Source of the DNA: Flavobacterium sp. KACC 22761
GTDB taxonomy: Bacteria > Bacteroidota > Bacteroidia > Flavobacteriales > Flavobacteriaceae
NCBI RefSeq assembly: GCF_034058155.1
Contig: NZ_CP139148.1
Location: 4,216,001-4,280,000, forward strand
Direction of reading: 5' to 3'
Length of the DNA stretch: 64,000 bases
A model generated the notes under the pieces. That model made no database searches. It was not told the origin of the DNA and saw nothing but the letters and a program-made list of their open reading frames with translations. Below are positions 46,278 to 56,179 of this stretch, piece by piece (the first letter of the stretch is position 1; each line of letters opens with the position of its first letter). Made by a program: the position numbers and the translations under genes.

Positions 46278-47858
46278 TTAAAAGGTTCCAGATTTACTCG
46301 TTTCCTTAATCCATTTGGGTAATTTTCCCAATCTTAATTTTAATTGTGCTTCGTATAATGAAGCCGGATCAACAGCTGTACCAATAGATTCAGATTGTCC
46401 TAATTGTTCCAATTTAAAAGAAGTTCCTTTGCTTGTAAACCCTACAATTATGGGATTCGGAATTCTCCACCATTCAGATACTGCCGAGGACGGCCAAAAT
46501 TCAAAATCCTTAACAGGTTCGTTGGTTTGTTTGTAATTCCAAAGAACCAAGCCTTGCATATGGTTGGGCATATTTTCTTTTGCACCGCCACCACGGCCAT
46601 TCATTAAACCGCCTTCTACACCATCTAGCAATGTGTTTCGTGGTTGGCTCGAATGCGACTCAAAACTTGTAGTTGCAGGATAAGTACATTTCCAAATTAC
46701 AGTATTCATGGTTCCACCAGTAGTTCCAAAAGAATGCCATTGTGAAGCTTCATCAACGCATTTAGCAATCAATACATTAGTAGAACCTCCGGAGCTTATC
46801 GCTTCATGTCCCGCATTGCCATTTACTAAACAATTTAAAACAGTCACATTAGCACTTTGCGAAATCGTTGCTGCAGCATTGCAATCTGTAAAACGACAAT
46901 TTTTCATCCATGAGTTTGTTGTTCTTTGAATTCGAAGCATGGTATAGCCGCTATCATCTTTCCAGGAACGGTGGTGTACAAATTTTTCTGTCCAGTTCCC
47001 TACAAAGGCAATGTCTTCTATTCCAACTTCTTCACTATTTGAGAATTTATAAACTTCCCATTTATATTTTGGGTTAATCTTATATGAAATTGGCGCATTC
47101 AGTGTAAGTACTTCATTTTTTATATTTTTTATCTGATAAAAAACTTTGACACTTATTCCTTTTTCTATAAGGTTAGTCCATTCAGGTTCTGCCTTATTGT
47201 TTTTTAATTCAGCTGCTATTAGAACTTTGTTATTATCCAATAATTTTAGTGCAATCCAATCTCCTGTTTGCAGACCTTGAGTTGTATTTACCTGAATTGT
47301 CAAATCACCAATAGAAGCTGCCTCAGTAACCTGACCTATTTTTTTATCAGAACCAGAGCTGGTAAAAACAAATAATGGCGGAACAGTCCACATTTGAGAA
47401 GGATTTGCGGGCTGAAGATTGTTTTTCGTGTACAACTCCGTTCCTTCAGGACCAGAACCGCTTCCTCTGAAAATAATATGCCCTTTTTTTGAAATAATAG
47501 AATTGGCCGCATCTCCCTCTTCATTAACCAAAAATCTTCCTTTTGGAAAAAAAACAATTCCCGAACCATTTTTATTAGCCGCATCAATTGCTGATTGGAT
47601 TGCTGTTTTATCTGAAATATCATCATTAGGTTTTGCACCAAAAGAAGTAACATCAAAAATTTTATAATTGGTTACATTTGGGATTTCTTCTTCACCCTGA
47701 TGATAACCGGCATAAGAAAAATCAGGCAATACATTTCTGTCCTTCTTATACTTTTCAAATATTTTGGCTTCTTTTTGGGCAAAAATCGCTGTTATGGCAA
47801 ACAGATTCAAAAGAAGAATTAATCCCTTTCGAATCTGTTTTTTTATGCCATTGTACAT
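46278..47858 (-). CDS. DUF4955 right-handed beta-helix protein (paralogue A)
   Basis: About 527 residues from ATG 47858, chosen because AAAGGA lies ~9 bp upstream and the start gives a good signal peptide (KGLILLLNLFAITAIFAQ). The frame extends to 47969 but the extra 37 residues are not signal-like. The core begins LPDFSYAGYHQGEEEIPNV, then the pectate-lyase-like opening IFDVTSFGAKPNDDISDKTAIQ, GSGIVFFPKGRFLV, and beta-helix turns (NSWMKNCRFTDCNAAATISQ, VTVLNCLVNGNAGHEAIS). It ends with LYEAQLKLRLGKLPKW. DUF4955 proteins have no settled activity that I can name; a lyase, hydrolase or epimerase on a uronic-acid polymer is plausible. It follows the first GH88 gene, as its paralogue follows the second. 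Confidence 0.82.
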   Translation of the reverse strand: MYNGIKKQIRKGLILLLNLFAITAIFAQKEAKIFEKYKKDRNVLPDFSYAGYHQGEEEIPNVTNYKIFDVTSFGAKPNDDISDKTAIQSAIDAANKNGSGIVFFPKGRFLVNEEGDAANSIISKKGHIIFRGSGSGPEGTELYTKNNLQPANPSQMWTVPPLFVFTSSGSDKKIGQVTEAASIGDLTIQVNTTQGLQTGDWIALKLLDNNKVLIAAELKNNKAEPEWTNLIEKGISVKVFYQIKNIKNEVLTLNAPISYKINPKYKWEVYKFSNSEEVGIEDIAFVGNWTEKFVHHRSWKDDSGYTMLRIQRTTNSWMKNCRFTDCNAAATISQSANVTVLNCLVNGNAGHEAISSGGSTNVLIAKCVDEASQWHSFGTTGGTMNTVIWKCTYPATTSFESHSSQPRNTLLDGVEGGLMNGRGGGAKENMPNHMQGLVLWNYKQTNEPVKDFEFWPSSAVSEWWRIPNPIIVGFTSKGTSFKLEQLGQSESIGTAVDPASLYEAQLKLRLGKLPKWIKETSKSGTF

Positions 47859-48082
47859 TATAACAAATCCTTTCATGATATCAATATTTAGGCTTTTTAA
47901 TGAAGTGTTTTTATTTAAAAAATTTGTATTGACTCGTTTACTAGTATCAGTAAAAAACACATAGAACATAACTTTAAAGTTCTATTTTTAACAGTAAGAG
48001 ATGTTGTTGCAGCTAGACAAAAAAGCCTTTATAAACTAAAAAACTATGTTTCTATGTGCTATATTTAGAATCTCCCCAAAGA

Positions 48083-49303
48083 TTATAAATACCATTTTTG
48101 ATAACGCAATAATGCTTCCAGAAAATAATAGTCAGCATAGGTAAGCGGAACGTCTATTTCACCGTTATGCGGAATCGAACCTACGCTGTGCATCAGCAAA
48201 TAACCTCCATTCTTTCCTAATTCGGCTCTATATTTTGGACTTGACAATGATGTCAAAATCGTTTTGGCAACATCAACATAATTCTGCTTTTCTTTCCCCG
48301 AAGTATATTGTCCCAATTCCAAAAGTGCTGATGCATAAATCGAAGCTGCCGATGCATCGCGCAAAGCATTCGGAATATTTGGCGCATCAAAATCCCAGTA
48401 CGGAATCTTATCAGCTGGTAAATGAGGATTGTTCAGTATAAATTTAGCAATTTCCTGCGCTTGTTTTAAATAAACAGGATTTTTGGTAAAACGGTACATC
48501 ATGGTGTAACCGTACAATGCCCATCCCTGTCCCCTGCTCCATGCGCTGGAATCAGCATATCCCTGAGCTGTAACTTTCTTAAGCACTTCTCCCGTCTTTA
48601 AATCATAGTCAAGCACATGATAACTGCTGTAATCAGGCCTGAAATGATTTTTAATGGTCGTGTTGGCGTGAGTTTCTGCAATATTGGCAAAACTTTTGTC
48701 TGCACTGTGTTGGCTCGACCATTCCAGCATTTCCAGATTCATCATGTTGTCAATGATAACCGGGCCTACAAAACCATTTTTTTTATTTCTCAATCCATCA
48801 TCGCTGACTTCCCATGATTGAATTACTTTTGCATCAGGACGATATCTTGTAGCTAATGATTTTGATGACTGAAGAATCACTTTTTTGTATGCTTCATTTT
48901 TTGTCAATCGGTAAGCGTTTCCAAAACTGCAATACATCATAAAACCTAAATCATGGTTTTTGGTGTAATATTTTACCGTATCCAATATGGCCAATCTCTT
49001 TTTGGCTTCATCGAGGATCAACGGCTTTTTTGTATATTCATAAATATACAAAAGTGTCCCGGGATAAAAGCCACTACACCACCAGTAAGCATCAGAACTA
49101 ACATTGTGATTCTTCTCAAATGTTTTAGGCATTGAGTCTGATGGTGTGGCCTTCTCCAAAAATTGATATTGCTTCTCGGCAAAAACAAAATTATCGTGGA
49201 TCATTTTTTTCATTTCAAAATGATCCGTTTTATTATCTTTCTGAGCAAATATTGATAAGCTGCAGAAAGATAATAGTATCGGAAAGTATTTAATATTTTT
49301 CAA
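48083..49303 (-). CDS. GH88 unsaturated glucuronyl hydrolase (paralogue A)
   Basis: The 406-residue protein has a signal peptide (MKNIKYFPILLSFCSLSIFA) and an alpha6/alpha6 barrel with the two conserved Asp of GH88: Asp118 in KNHDLGFMMYC and Asp185 in IDNMMNLEML, matching the Asp88/Asp149 pair known from Bacillus UGL. Other family motifs are SSAWSRGQGWALYGYTMMYR, RDASAASI and SVGSIPHNGEIDVPLTYADYY. It removes the 4,5-unsaturated uronyl residue left at the non-reducing end by lyases. It is 11 bp downstream of SusD and ~220 bp upstream of the DUF4955 gene. A second GH88 lies at 57940-59196; two enzymes may handle different sulfation or linkage forms. Confidence 0.93.
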   Translation of the reverse strand: MKNIKYFPILLSFCSLSIFAQKDNKTDHFEMKKMIHDNFVFAEKQYQFLEKATPSDSMPKTFEKNHNVSSDAYWWCSGFYPGTLLYIYEYTKKPLILDEAKKRLAILDTVKYYTKNHDLGFMMYCSFGNAYRLTKNEAYKKVILQSSKSLATRYRPDAKVIQSWEVSDDGLRNKKNGFVGPVIIDNMMNLEMLEWSSQHSADKSFANIAETHANTTIKNHFRPDYSSYHVLDYDLKTGEVLKKVTAQGYADSSAWSRGQGWALYGYTMMYRFTKNPVYLKQAQEIAKFILNNPHLPADKIPYWDFDAPNIPNALRDASAASIYASALLELGQYTSGKEKQNYVDVAKTILTSLSSPKYRAELGKNGGYLLMHSVGSIPHNGEIDVPLTYADYYFLEALLRYQKWYL

Positions 49304-49314
49304 TTAATGGAATT

Positions 49315-51012
49315 TTACCAACCTGGGTTGTTTTCTGTTATTAATTTATTCGACAGTATTTCTATAGAAGGAATAGGAAACAACAAGTTTCTAGGAGTAA
49401 CATTAAGTCCCGCTATCTTTCCATATCGCTGATCTCCTATAGACAATGGTCCAGAAACCGAAGGAGCTGCTGCCATTTCTGCTCCCACAGAATTCATTGT
49501 AGAAACAAATTTATTCCAACGAATCAAGTCATAACGGCGTAATCCTTCAAAACATAATTCACGCATACGCTCATCTTCAATAGCTTGTTGAAAAGTTGCT
49601 TTATTAAGACCTGTAAAATCAGCCACCAAACTTGGTATACCAACTGGAAGTCCATAACCTCTTCGACGCACTTGATTCATTGCTTCATAAGCAGCAGCAG
49701 TTGGACCATTTACTTGATTTTCTGCTTCTGCAAACATCAAAAGTACATCAGCATATCTCAAGACAGGAAAATTGATTCCAGTTTGGTTTTTATCTTTAGG
49801 ACTAAGCAATTCATACTCTCTTCTCCATTTTGCAACATCTCTACCAAATTGAACCGTTTTTGCAATGGCTGTTTTAGTAGCAACATTTGTTGTATTGTTT
49901 ATAGTCCATGTGTACGTAGTCAGATTCCAATCACGTCTTAAATCTTTTCCTGTAGCATCATACTTATTAAATAAGCGAGATGTTCCTTTTACAAAGCCGT
50001 AACAATATCCTATACTGTTATATAAAGGAGAATTGGCTGCTGATGGTGTCATCGTGATACCAATTTGGCTTCCTAAACCTCCCAGATCAAAATAGCCATC
50101 GGCACGATTTCCTTTAAATTCAACTTCCCACATACATTCCTTTGTATTATAAGCTTCTCTCGCAGCATTTATAAATATTTGACGGTAAGCGTTATTAGAA
50201 TTTGCGGGAATAGACGGTACTGTTTCGTTAAAGCTATTATAAGCAGCATCCGTACTATAAGTTGTATTTAGAGCATGTTCACCTGAGTCGATTACTTTTT
50301 TAGACCAGCTTAAAGATTCTGCATACTTTGAAGCATCATTTAATGGATATCCAGCCATTTGCAAACATACTCTGGCAAGAATTCCTTGTACTACCGTTTT
50401 TGAAACACGACTTGGGTAACCAATAGCCGATGAAGTACTTACTTTTGCTTCAGCCTCTTTCATATCTTTCAATATTTGAGCATAAACCTGAGCAGTTGGC
50501 GTTCTGGCTATTTGAACTCCATTAGGACTCGTAGTTGGAGTCAGTCTTACTGGCACATCTCCAAATCTGGTAACCAGCATAAAATAATAGTATCCTCTTA
50601 GAAACAAGGCCTCACCTAATATTTGCTGGCGTTTGTCTTCATCCATTTTTGGCAAATCTATATGCGCAATTAAATCATTGGCTCTGTTAATTCCGGTATA
50701 TAAATCTGTCCACAAACCTGCTATATTGGCATTGGTCGGATCAAAATTATAAACCTGAACACCTGTAGTCTGGGCAGAACGGGCATAATAGCCTTCATCA
50801 GAACCTACTTCATTAATCACATTGATATTATTTCCATAAAGGTTAACAGAACCTAAAGGGTCATAAACCCCAGCTAAAACCTGAGTTAAACCGGCTTCAT
50901 CTGTATAATATTGTTCTGCGCCAATTTTATCGATTGGCTCTTCATTTAAAAAATCTTCACAAGAGCTGGTAAACATTGCTACCATTCCTAATAATATATA
51001 TATCTTTTTCAT
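49315..51012 (-). CDS. SusD/RagB-family outer-membrane lipoprotein (uronate-polysaccharide PUL)
   Basis: The 565-residue lipoprotein has a lipobox at Cys18 (FTSSCEDFLNEEPIDKIG). SusD motifs include EALFLRGYYYFMLVTRFGDVPV, LRYADVLLMFAEAENQV and AIEDERMRELCFEGLRRYDLIRWNKF. It is the surface glycan-capturing partner of the SusC encoded 21 bp upstream. Length is typical. There is no separate SusE/F-like surface binding protein in this PUL, so SusD and the secreted lyase may do most of the capture. Confidence 0.95.
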   Translation of the reverse strand: MKKIYILLGMVAMFTSSCEDFLNEEPIDKIGAEQYYTDEAGLTQVLAGVYDPLGSVNLYGNNINVINEVGSDEGYYARSAQTTGVQVYNFDPTNANIAGLWTDLYTGINRANDLIAHIDLPKMDEDKRQQILGEALFLRGYYYFMLVTRFGDVPVRLTPTTSPNGVQIARTPTAQVYAQILKDMKEAEAKVSTSSAIGYPSRVSKTVVQGILARVCLQMAGYPLNDASKYAESLSWSKKVIDSGEHALNTTYSTDAAYNSFNETVPSIPANSNNAYRQIFINAAREAYNTKECMWEVEFKGNRADGYFDLGGLGSQIGITMTPSAANSPLYNSIGYCYGFVKGTSRLFNKYDATGKDLRRDWNLTTYTWTINNTTNVATKTAIAKTVQFGRDVAKWRREYELLSPKDKNQTGINFPVLRYADVLLMFAEAENQVNGPTAAAYEAMNQVRRRGYGLPVGIPSLVADFTGLNKATFQQAIEDERMRELCFEGLRRYDLIRWNKFVSTMNSVGAEMAAAPSVSGPLSIGDQRYGKIAGLNVTPRNLLFPIPSIEILSNKLITENNPGW

Positions 51013-51033
51013 TTTGAAACTAATTTAATGTTG

Positions 51034-54000
51034 TTAAAATGTAATATTGGTACCAAGAGCAAAAGTACGTGCACGAGGATAAGCAGAAAAATCGAATCCA
51101 GGTGTTAACACTGATCTATAAGTATTTACCTCCGGATCTGGACCCGTATATTTCGTCCAGGTTGCTAAATTTTGTCCTGAAACAAAGAATCGCAATGATT
51201 TTAAGTGCCATTTAGCTACCAATTTTGAATCGACATTGTAACCCAAGGCAACTGTCTTCAATCTTAAATAAGAACCATCTTCAACATATCTTGATGAATA
51301 TCCTCCACCGAAAAACCCTTTTGGACGGAAAACATCAGAATCCTGATTTGTTGGAGACCAACGGTCTTCATACGATGCAGCTTGATTGAAATTTCCATAA
51401 TTATTTGCATTTCCATCAAATAAAATACGGTTGGCATTCAAAAGATCATTACCATATGACCATTGGAAGAAAATGTTCAGATCAAAACCTTTGTAAGTAA
51501 AATTATTACTGAAACCGCCGGTATTTTTTGGCAAACCATTTCCAATTGTAGTATAATCTTTTGCATTCACAACTCCGTCACCATTTTGATCTACATATTT
51601 GATATCTCCTGGCTGAATAGCAGCAGCTGTATTTCCATTTGTCGCAATTCCTGTTTTTAACTTATAAGGATCTGCTGTTGTACCACTGCCTGTAAAATCT
51701 GAAATTTGATAAACACCAGCCCATTGATAACCGTATATTTGTCCTAAAGGCTCTCCTACTTTTGCTATATATGCGCTTGTAGTTCTCCAATTCGTATCCC
51801 AGTTAACAACACTTTCCATTGTATTTTGGCCTTCACCTAAGGCAATCAATTTACTTTTATTAAAAGCAATATTAGCAGTTGAAGTCCATGTAAAATCTTT
51901 TGTAACGATATTTCTGGTTGTCAATGTCAATTCCAAACCTTTATTTTCTACACTACCTATATTTTTGAATGCTGTAGCAAAGCCTGTATTAGGAGGAAGT
52001 TGTGTATTCAACAATAAATCTTTGGTTGTTTTTTTATACACATCTGCATTGAAAATGATTCTTTGGTTAAAGAAACCTAAATCAATTCCTGCATCGATTT
52101 GTTCTGTAGTTTCCCATTTCAAATCAGAGTTTCCAAGTTTTTGAGGTATAACTCCAGGAACATATTGATTGTTAAAAGTGTACGTATTTACTATTGGATT
52201 GAAGTAATAAGTAAGATAATCATATGCCCCTACACGATTGTTTCCAGTTTGTCCATAGCTGGCGCGCAGTTTACCGTCTGATATTGTTTTGTTGTTTTTT
52301 AGGAAATTTTCTTCTTTAAATTTCCATGCAACTGCTGCTGACGGAAAGTACCCCCAATGGTTTTCTGTTGGAAATTTTGAAGATCCATCTGCTCTAAACG
52401 ATGCCGTAATCATATACTTAGAACCATAGTTATAATTTACTCTCGTTAAAAAAGAAGCCATTGTCCATTCTGAATTCGTTGGATCTATTCTTGTAGGAAC
52501 TCCTTGTCCAAATCCATCAAACATCAAAGCCTCGTTAGGCAATTGCGTTTCTCCATAACCATGAGTCCAATCTTTTCTTTGTTGAAGGGTAAAACCTCCT
52601 AGAACAGTAAATTTTGATTGTCCATAAGTTTTATCCCAAGTCAAAGTATTTTCATTCAGCCAGTTGCTATAATTGATATCTGAAATTTTTCCCTGAACTC
52701 CACCTACACTTCCTGGACGACCTTTTGATGTTTTAGTATTGTAGAATTCGCTTCTTTCCAATCTGCTTTCATTGATTCCAAAAGTGGATCTTAATTTGAA
52801 ATTTTTAGCAAACGAATACTCAACATAGCCATTTATTCCAAAATTCTTTGTCTTACTAACATCATAAGTGTTCTGAAGATTAATCACAGGATTGATTCTG
52901 TAATCACTTGATGCGTTCATATCCGGGTCTTGAAATGAATCTTCTAAATCAAATACTTCAGAAGGAACAGGTCTCATTCCCCAAATAGAGGTCATAAGAT
53001 TGGTAGTTGCACCATTTTCCCCTCTGGTTGGATCTTGTCCGGTCTGTTCCAAGAAACTATAATTTGAATTAACACCTACTTTTAAATTATCAGTAATATT
53101 ATAATCAAGGTTTATACGTCCTTGGTATCTTTTATAATTTGAGTTCAACAAAATACCATCCTGATCCAAAGCTGAAACAGAAGCCGCATATTTCAATTTT
53201 TTAGTTCCTCCTCTTACGGCAAAATCATTACTGCTGTACAAAGCTGTGCGGCTGGTCAAATCCTGCCAATCAATCCCCTTCACAGTTTTATAATAATCAA
53301 GTGTTCTGCCTGGTTTAGTAAGGTAAATCTCGGTTGGAGTTTGTGGCGAACCAACAGCTGAAGTAGGAAGAGGGTTAAAATCTAATTGGTATTTCACGTA
53401 TTCATAAGGATCCATTAAATCCATTTTATTCAACATATCCTGAACACCGGTGGTGCTGTTAAAAGTAAATACGGGCTTACCTTCTTTACCTCTTTTGGTT
53501 TGAATTACGATAACTCCATTAGCTCCTCTTGCACCATAAATAGCCGTAGCCGAAGCATCTTTTAAAACATCAATAGATTCAATATCAGCCGGATTGATTA
53601 CGTTATTGTTTGGATCTTCAATCAAAAAACCATCAATAACATATAATGGGCTATTGGCCTGGGTAACCGAGTTGTTTCCTCGAATAACAATATCAACACC
53701 AGAACCCGGTCTACCATCTGCCGAAGTTACCTGAACCCCTGCAACACGACCTGCCAATGCATCGTCGAAAGAGCGAACAGGAGCTTTATTGATGTCTGAC
53801 ATAGATACACTCGAAACAGAACCCGTCAAATCTTTTCTTTTTACACTTCCATATCCAATTACTACGATTTCATCAAGATTGCTGGTCGATGATTTTAAGG
53901 TAACGTTTATAGTCTTTCTCTCGCCAACAGTAGCAGTTGAAGTATCAAAACCTATATAAGTGAAAACCAATTGATCTTTCGATTCAGCTTTGATGCTATA

Positions 54001-54216
54001 TTGTCCTGTATAATCAGTTAAAACGGCATCTTTAGTTCCTTTTACAGTAACAGTTACTCCGGGAAGCGGATCTTTGGCGTCATCTATAACAGTTCCCGAT
54101 ATTACTTTCTTTTCCTGTGCCTGAGCAAAAACCGAAATAATGATCAAAAAAATACCAACAAATAAATGTCTCAAAACCTTCTGGGAAGGCTGGTATTTTA
54201 AATGTAATTTTTTCAT
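51034..54216 (-). CDS. SusC/RagA-family TonB-dependent transporter (uronate-polysaccharide PUL)
   Basis: The 1,060-residue protein has a signal peptide with a long charged n-region (MKKLHLKYQPSQKVLRHLF) and cleavage near FAQAQ. A carboxypeptidase-like domain (VISGTVIDDAKDPLPGVTVT, LTDYTGQYSI) is followed by the SusC plug (IVVIGYGSVKRKDLTGSVSS, ALAGRVAGVQVTSADGRPG, SIDVLKDASATAIYGARGAN) and a barrel ending in FALGTNITF. It imports oligosaccharides made by surface lyases. It has its own strong composite promoter (54289-54391), so it probably heads the main operon that runs through to the SDR gene at 34077. Confidence 0.95.
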   Translation of the reverse strand: MKKLHLKYQPSQKVLRHLFVGIFLIIISVFAQAQEKKVISGTVIDDAKDPLPGVTVTVKGTKDAVLTDYTGQYSIKAESKDQLVFTYIGFDTSTATVGERKTINVTLKSSTSNLDEIVVIGYGSVKRKDLTGSVSSVSMSDINKAPVRSFDDALAGRVAGVQVTSADGRPGSGVDIVIRGNNSVTQANSPLYVIDGFLIEDPNNNVINPADIESIDVLKDASATAIYGARGANGVIVIQTKRGKEGKPVFTFNSTTGVQDMLNKMDLMDPYEYVKYQLDFNPLPTSAVGSPQTPTEIYLTKPGRTLDYYKTVKGIDWQDLTSRTALYSSNDFAVRGGTKKLKYAASVSALDQDGILLNSNYKRYQGRINLDYNITDNLKVGVNSNYSFLEQTGQDPTRGENGATTNLMTSIWGMRPVPSEVFDLEDSFQDPDMNASSDYRINPVINLQNTYDVSKTKNFGINGYVEYSFAKNFKLRSTFGINESRLERSEFYNTKTSKGRPGSVGGVQGKISDINYSNWLNENTLTWDKTYGQSKFTVLGGFTLQQRKDWTHGYGETQLPNEALMFDGFGQGVPTRIDPTNSEWTMASFLTRVNYNYGSKYMITASFRADGSSKFPTENHWGYFPSAAVAWKFKEENFLKNNKTISDGKLRASYGQTGNNRVGAYDYLTYYFNPIVNTYTFNNQYVPGVIPQKLGNSDLKWETTEQIDAGIDLGFFNQRIIFNADVYKKTTKDLLLNTQLPPNTGFATAFKNIGSVENKGLELTLTTRNIVTKDFTWTSTANIAFNKSKLIALGEGQNTMESVVNWDTNWRTTSAYIAKVGEPLGQIYGYQWAGVYQISDFTGSGTTADPYKLKTGIATNGNTAAAIQPGDIKYVDQNGDGVVNAKDYTTIGNGLPKNTGGFSNNFTYKGFDLNIFFQWSYGNDLLNANRILFDGNANNYGNFNQAASYEDRWSPTNQDSDVFRPKGFFGGGYSSRYVEDGSYLRLKTVALGYNVDSKLVAKWHLKSLRFFVSGQNLATWTKYTGPDPEVNTYRSVLTPGFDFSAYPRARTFALGTNITF

Positions 54217-54288
54217 AATTCTTAAATTTTGTTTGGTTAAATGTTAGTTTAGTTTCATTTTGATTTTCGCTTAATTTTTGTTGTTTAC

Positions 54289-54391
54289 GAAAACGTTTTC
54301 TGTCATGTTTTTTTTTCAAATTTACTCCGGTCTGATCAATTTGAAAGAGGAATATTTTCCTTTTTTGGATTAAAATCCTCCTTTTTATGGG
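54289..54391 (-). promoter_or_regulatory. Composite promoter of the SusC operon (21-bp direct repeat, -7 box, palindrome)
   Basis: In minus-strand order: AAAAAGGAGGATT (plus TCC at 54379-54381), AAAAAAGGAAAAT 21 bp on (TCC at 54358-54360), then TAAATTTG (54317-54324) 34 bp further on. A perfect palindrome GAAAACGTTTTC (54289-54300) lies 17 bp past the -7 box, probably around +10 to +20. No TTTG -33 element is seen. The 5' UTR would be ~95 nt. The layout is shared with the PL8 lyase promoter, palindrome included. Confidence 0.75.
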
Positions 54392-54452
54392 GTTTAGCTA
54401 AAAAAGTCCTTTTTTTTTATTTGTAGCGTTTTTTATTGCAGTTAAAATTACA

Positions 54453-55991
54453 TTATTGAAAATTTTTGGCCGAGGTTCCCATAATTTTAGATAATTCAGC
54501 CGCTAAAATTTTCGTTTTTTCTGGCATCTCCTGATCCAAATTATGTTTTTCAGCTGGGTCTTTGCTTAAATCATATAGCTGTGGTGTCTCCTGAAGTCCT
54601 GTAAGCACATTTTTATCTGCTAACCATGATGGAGATGGTTGTGCTTGTGGTGCAATATACTTCCAGTTTCCATTTCTTATACTCATAGTAAAAGCCTCTT
54701 CAATCAAATATTGTCTTCCTTTTTGGGATTTTCCTAGCAATGCATTAAGCATATCAGAACTATCAACTGCTGTCTCTTTATTTTCGATTTTTGCGCCTAT
54801 CAATTTTGCAAAAGAAGCAAAGAAATCAACCTGGCTGATTAACGCATTACTTTTAACTGGCTTAATTTTATCGGGCCAATACATGATTGTCGGCACGCGG
54901 GTGCCGGCCTCATAAGCACTGTACTTTCCGCCTTTGAAATTTCCCGCTGGTTTATGATTCCCATTATTTACCATTGACTGATCAGCATAACCATCGTTCA
55001 AAACAGGGCCATTATCGCTGCTGAAAACTATAATCGTATTTTTTTCAATATTCAGCTCTTTCAGTTTATTCATTATCTGGCCAGTAACCCAATCCATCTG
55101 AACAATAGCATCACCGCGAGGTCCCATTTTTGTCTTTCCGACAAATTTTTCATTTGGAGCCCTAGGTACATGAATATCAGGTAAAGCAAAGTACAGGAAA
55201 AATGGTTTGTCTCTATTGCTTGCAATAAAATTACTCGCCTTTTTAATCAGGATATTTGGAAACTCTTCATCTTTCCAATACGCACTATGTCCGCCGCTCA
55301 TATAACCAATACGGCTTATACCATTTACAACCGTCCCGCTGTGTTGCTTGTCGGCGATCATTTTTAAGAATACTTCATCCTCCATTCCTGTCGGGTCTGA
55401 TCCTATTTTTTTATCATAGCTCACCCTTATTGGGTCTTTGGGATCTAAATTGACAACTTTATGGTTTTCAACAAATACGGTAGGAACCCTATCAGCGGTT
55501 GCTGGTATAAGGAAACTATAATCAAATCCTATTTCTAACGGCCCTGGTTTAATGACTCCGTTCCAATCTGGACTGCCGTTTCCTAAACCAAGATGCCACT
55601 TGCCTACTACTGCTGTGGCATATCCTTGTTTTTTAAACATATCGGCAATCGTTTCCTGTTCTGGATTTATAATTAATGGAGCGTCGCCGGGCAAAATAGT
55701 TGCGTTATTTCTAAAAGCATAATTTCCGGTGAGCAAGGAATATCTTGACGGCGTGCAGGTCGAAGCAGTACAATGAGCATCGGTAAACTGGATTCCGCCT
55801 TCTGCCAATGCATCAACATTTGGAGTTTGAACCTCCGTTGCGCCGTAACAACTCAGATCGCCATAACCTAAATCGTCTACATAAATAAATATGACATTGG
55901 GTTTCTTGACAGTTTCATCTTCTTTTTTGGGCAAACACGAAACAGATAGTAGCATTAAAAAAGAATAATATAAAAAAAATGTTTTTTTCAT
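54453..55991 (-). CDS. Sulfatase lipoprotein (S1 family, arylsulfatase A-like)
   Basis: The 512-residue lipoprotein has Cys19 in the lipobox (LLSVSCLPKKEDE). The first metal site is IYVDDLGYGDL (with paired Asp39-Asp40). The maturation motif CTPSR at 79-83 makes Cys79 the formylglycine precursor. VVGKWHLGLG, FFLYFALPDIHVPRAP and FSSDNGPVLNDGYAD complete the S1 pattern. The order of motifs (VDDLGYGDLSCYG, CTPSRYSLLTG) is that of arylsulfatase-A-like sulfatases. The acidic residues after Cys19 (KKEDE) fit a surface-exposed lipoprotein, which would place desulfation before or during uptake. It is divided from SusC by a 236-bp promoter-bearing gap and from the DUF4955 gene by 188 bp with another copy of the repeat promoter. 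Confidence 0.93.
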   Translation of the reverse strand: MKKTFFLYYSFLMLLSVSCLPKKEDETVKKPNVIFIYVDDLGYGDLSCYGATEVQTPNVDALAEGGIQFTDAHCTASTCTPSRYSLLTGNYAFRNNATILPGDAPLIINPEQETIADMFKKQGYATAVVGKWHLGLGNGSPDWNGVIKPGPLEIGFDYSFLIPATADRVPTVFVENHKVVNLDPKDPIRVSYDKKIGSDPTGMEDEVFLKMIADKQHSGTVVNGISRIGYMSGGHSAYWKDEEFPNILIKKASNFIASNRDKPFFLYFALPDIHVPRAPNEKFVGKTKMGPRGDAIVQMDWVTGQIMNKLKELNIEKNTIIVFSSDNGPVLNDGYADQSMVNNGNHKPAGNFKGGKYSAYEAGTRVPTIMYWPDKIKPVKSNALISQVDFFASFAKLIGAKIENKETAVDSSDMLNALLGKSQKGRQYLIEEAFTMSIRNGNWKYIAPQAQPSPSWLADKNVLTGLQETPQLYDLSKDPAEKHNLDQEMPEKTKILAAELSKIMGTSAKNFQ

Positions 55992-56080
55992 AAGGCGAGA
56001 TTTTATGGTATAAAAAAAGGCTAATACTAGCCTTTAAATTAAATTTCAATATTTCTAAAATCGATAGTCAAATTATGATT

Positions 56081-56150
56081 CAAATGTACTTTTATACAAG
56101 TTAACATAAGATGACAATCTTCCTTTTTTAGATTGAAATATTCCTTTTAT
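56081..56150 (-). promoter_or_regulatory. Composite promoter of the sulfatase gene (21-bp direct repeat, -7 box)
   Basis: In minus-strand order: TAAAAGGAATATT (plus TCC at 56142-56144), AAAAAAGGAAGATT 21 bp on (TCC at 56121-56123), then the -7 box TACATTTG (56081-56088) 33 bp further on. The palindrome of the SusC and PL8 promoters is missing here. No -33 TTTG is seen. The start codon is ~90 bp past the -7 box. Confidence 0.7.
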
Positions 56151-56179
56151 TTTCTCTTTATAATCTATAAAGTCCTCGC

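Noticed and set aside
47959..48060. Long-range inverted repeat CACATAGA-ACATA between GH88-A and DUF4955-A genes
   Set aside because: Arms are short with a gap, ~75 bp apart and AT-rich. I cannot support a terminator or regulatory role.
54401..54412. Third AAAAAGGA element upstream of SusC
   Set aside because: It is 28 bp, not 21 bp, from the nearest repeat and has no counterpart in the other three promoters, so it is probably chance in AT-rich DNA.
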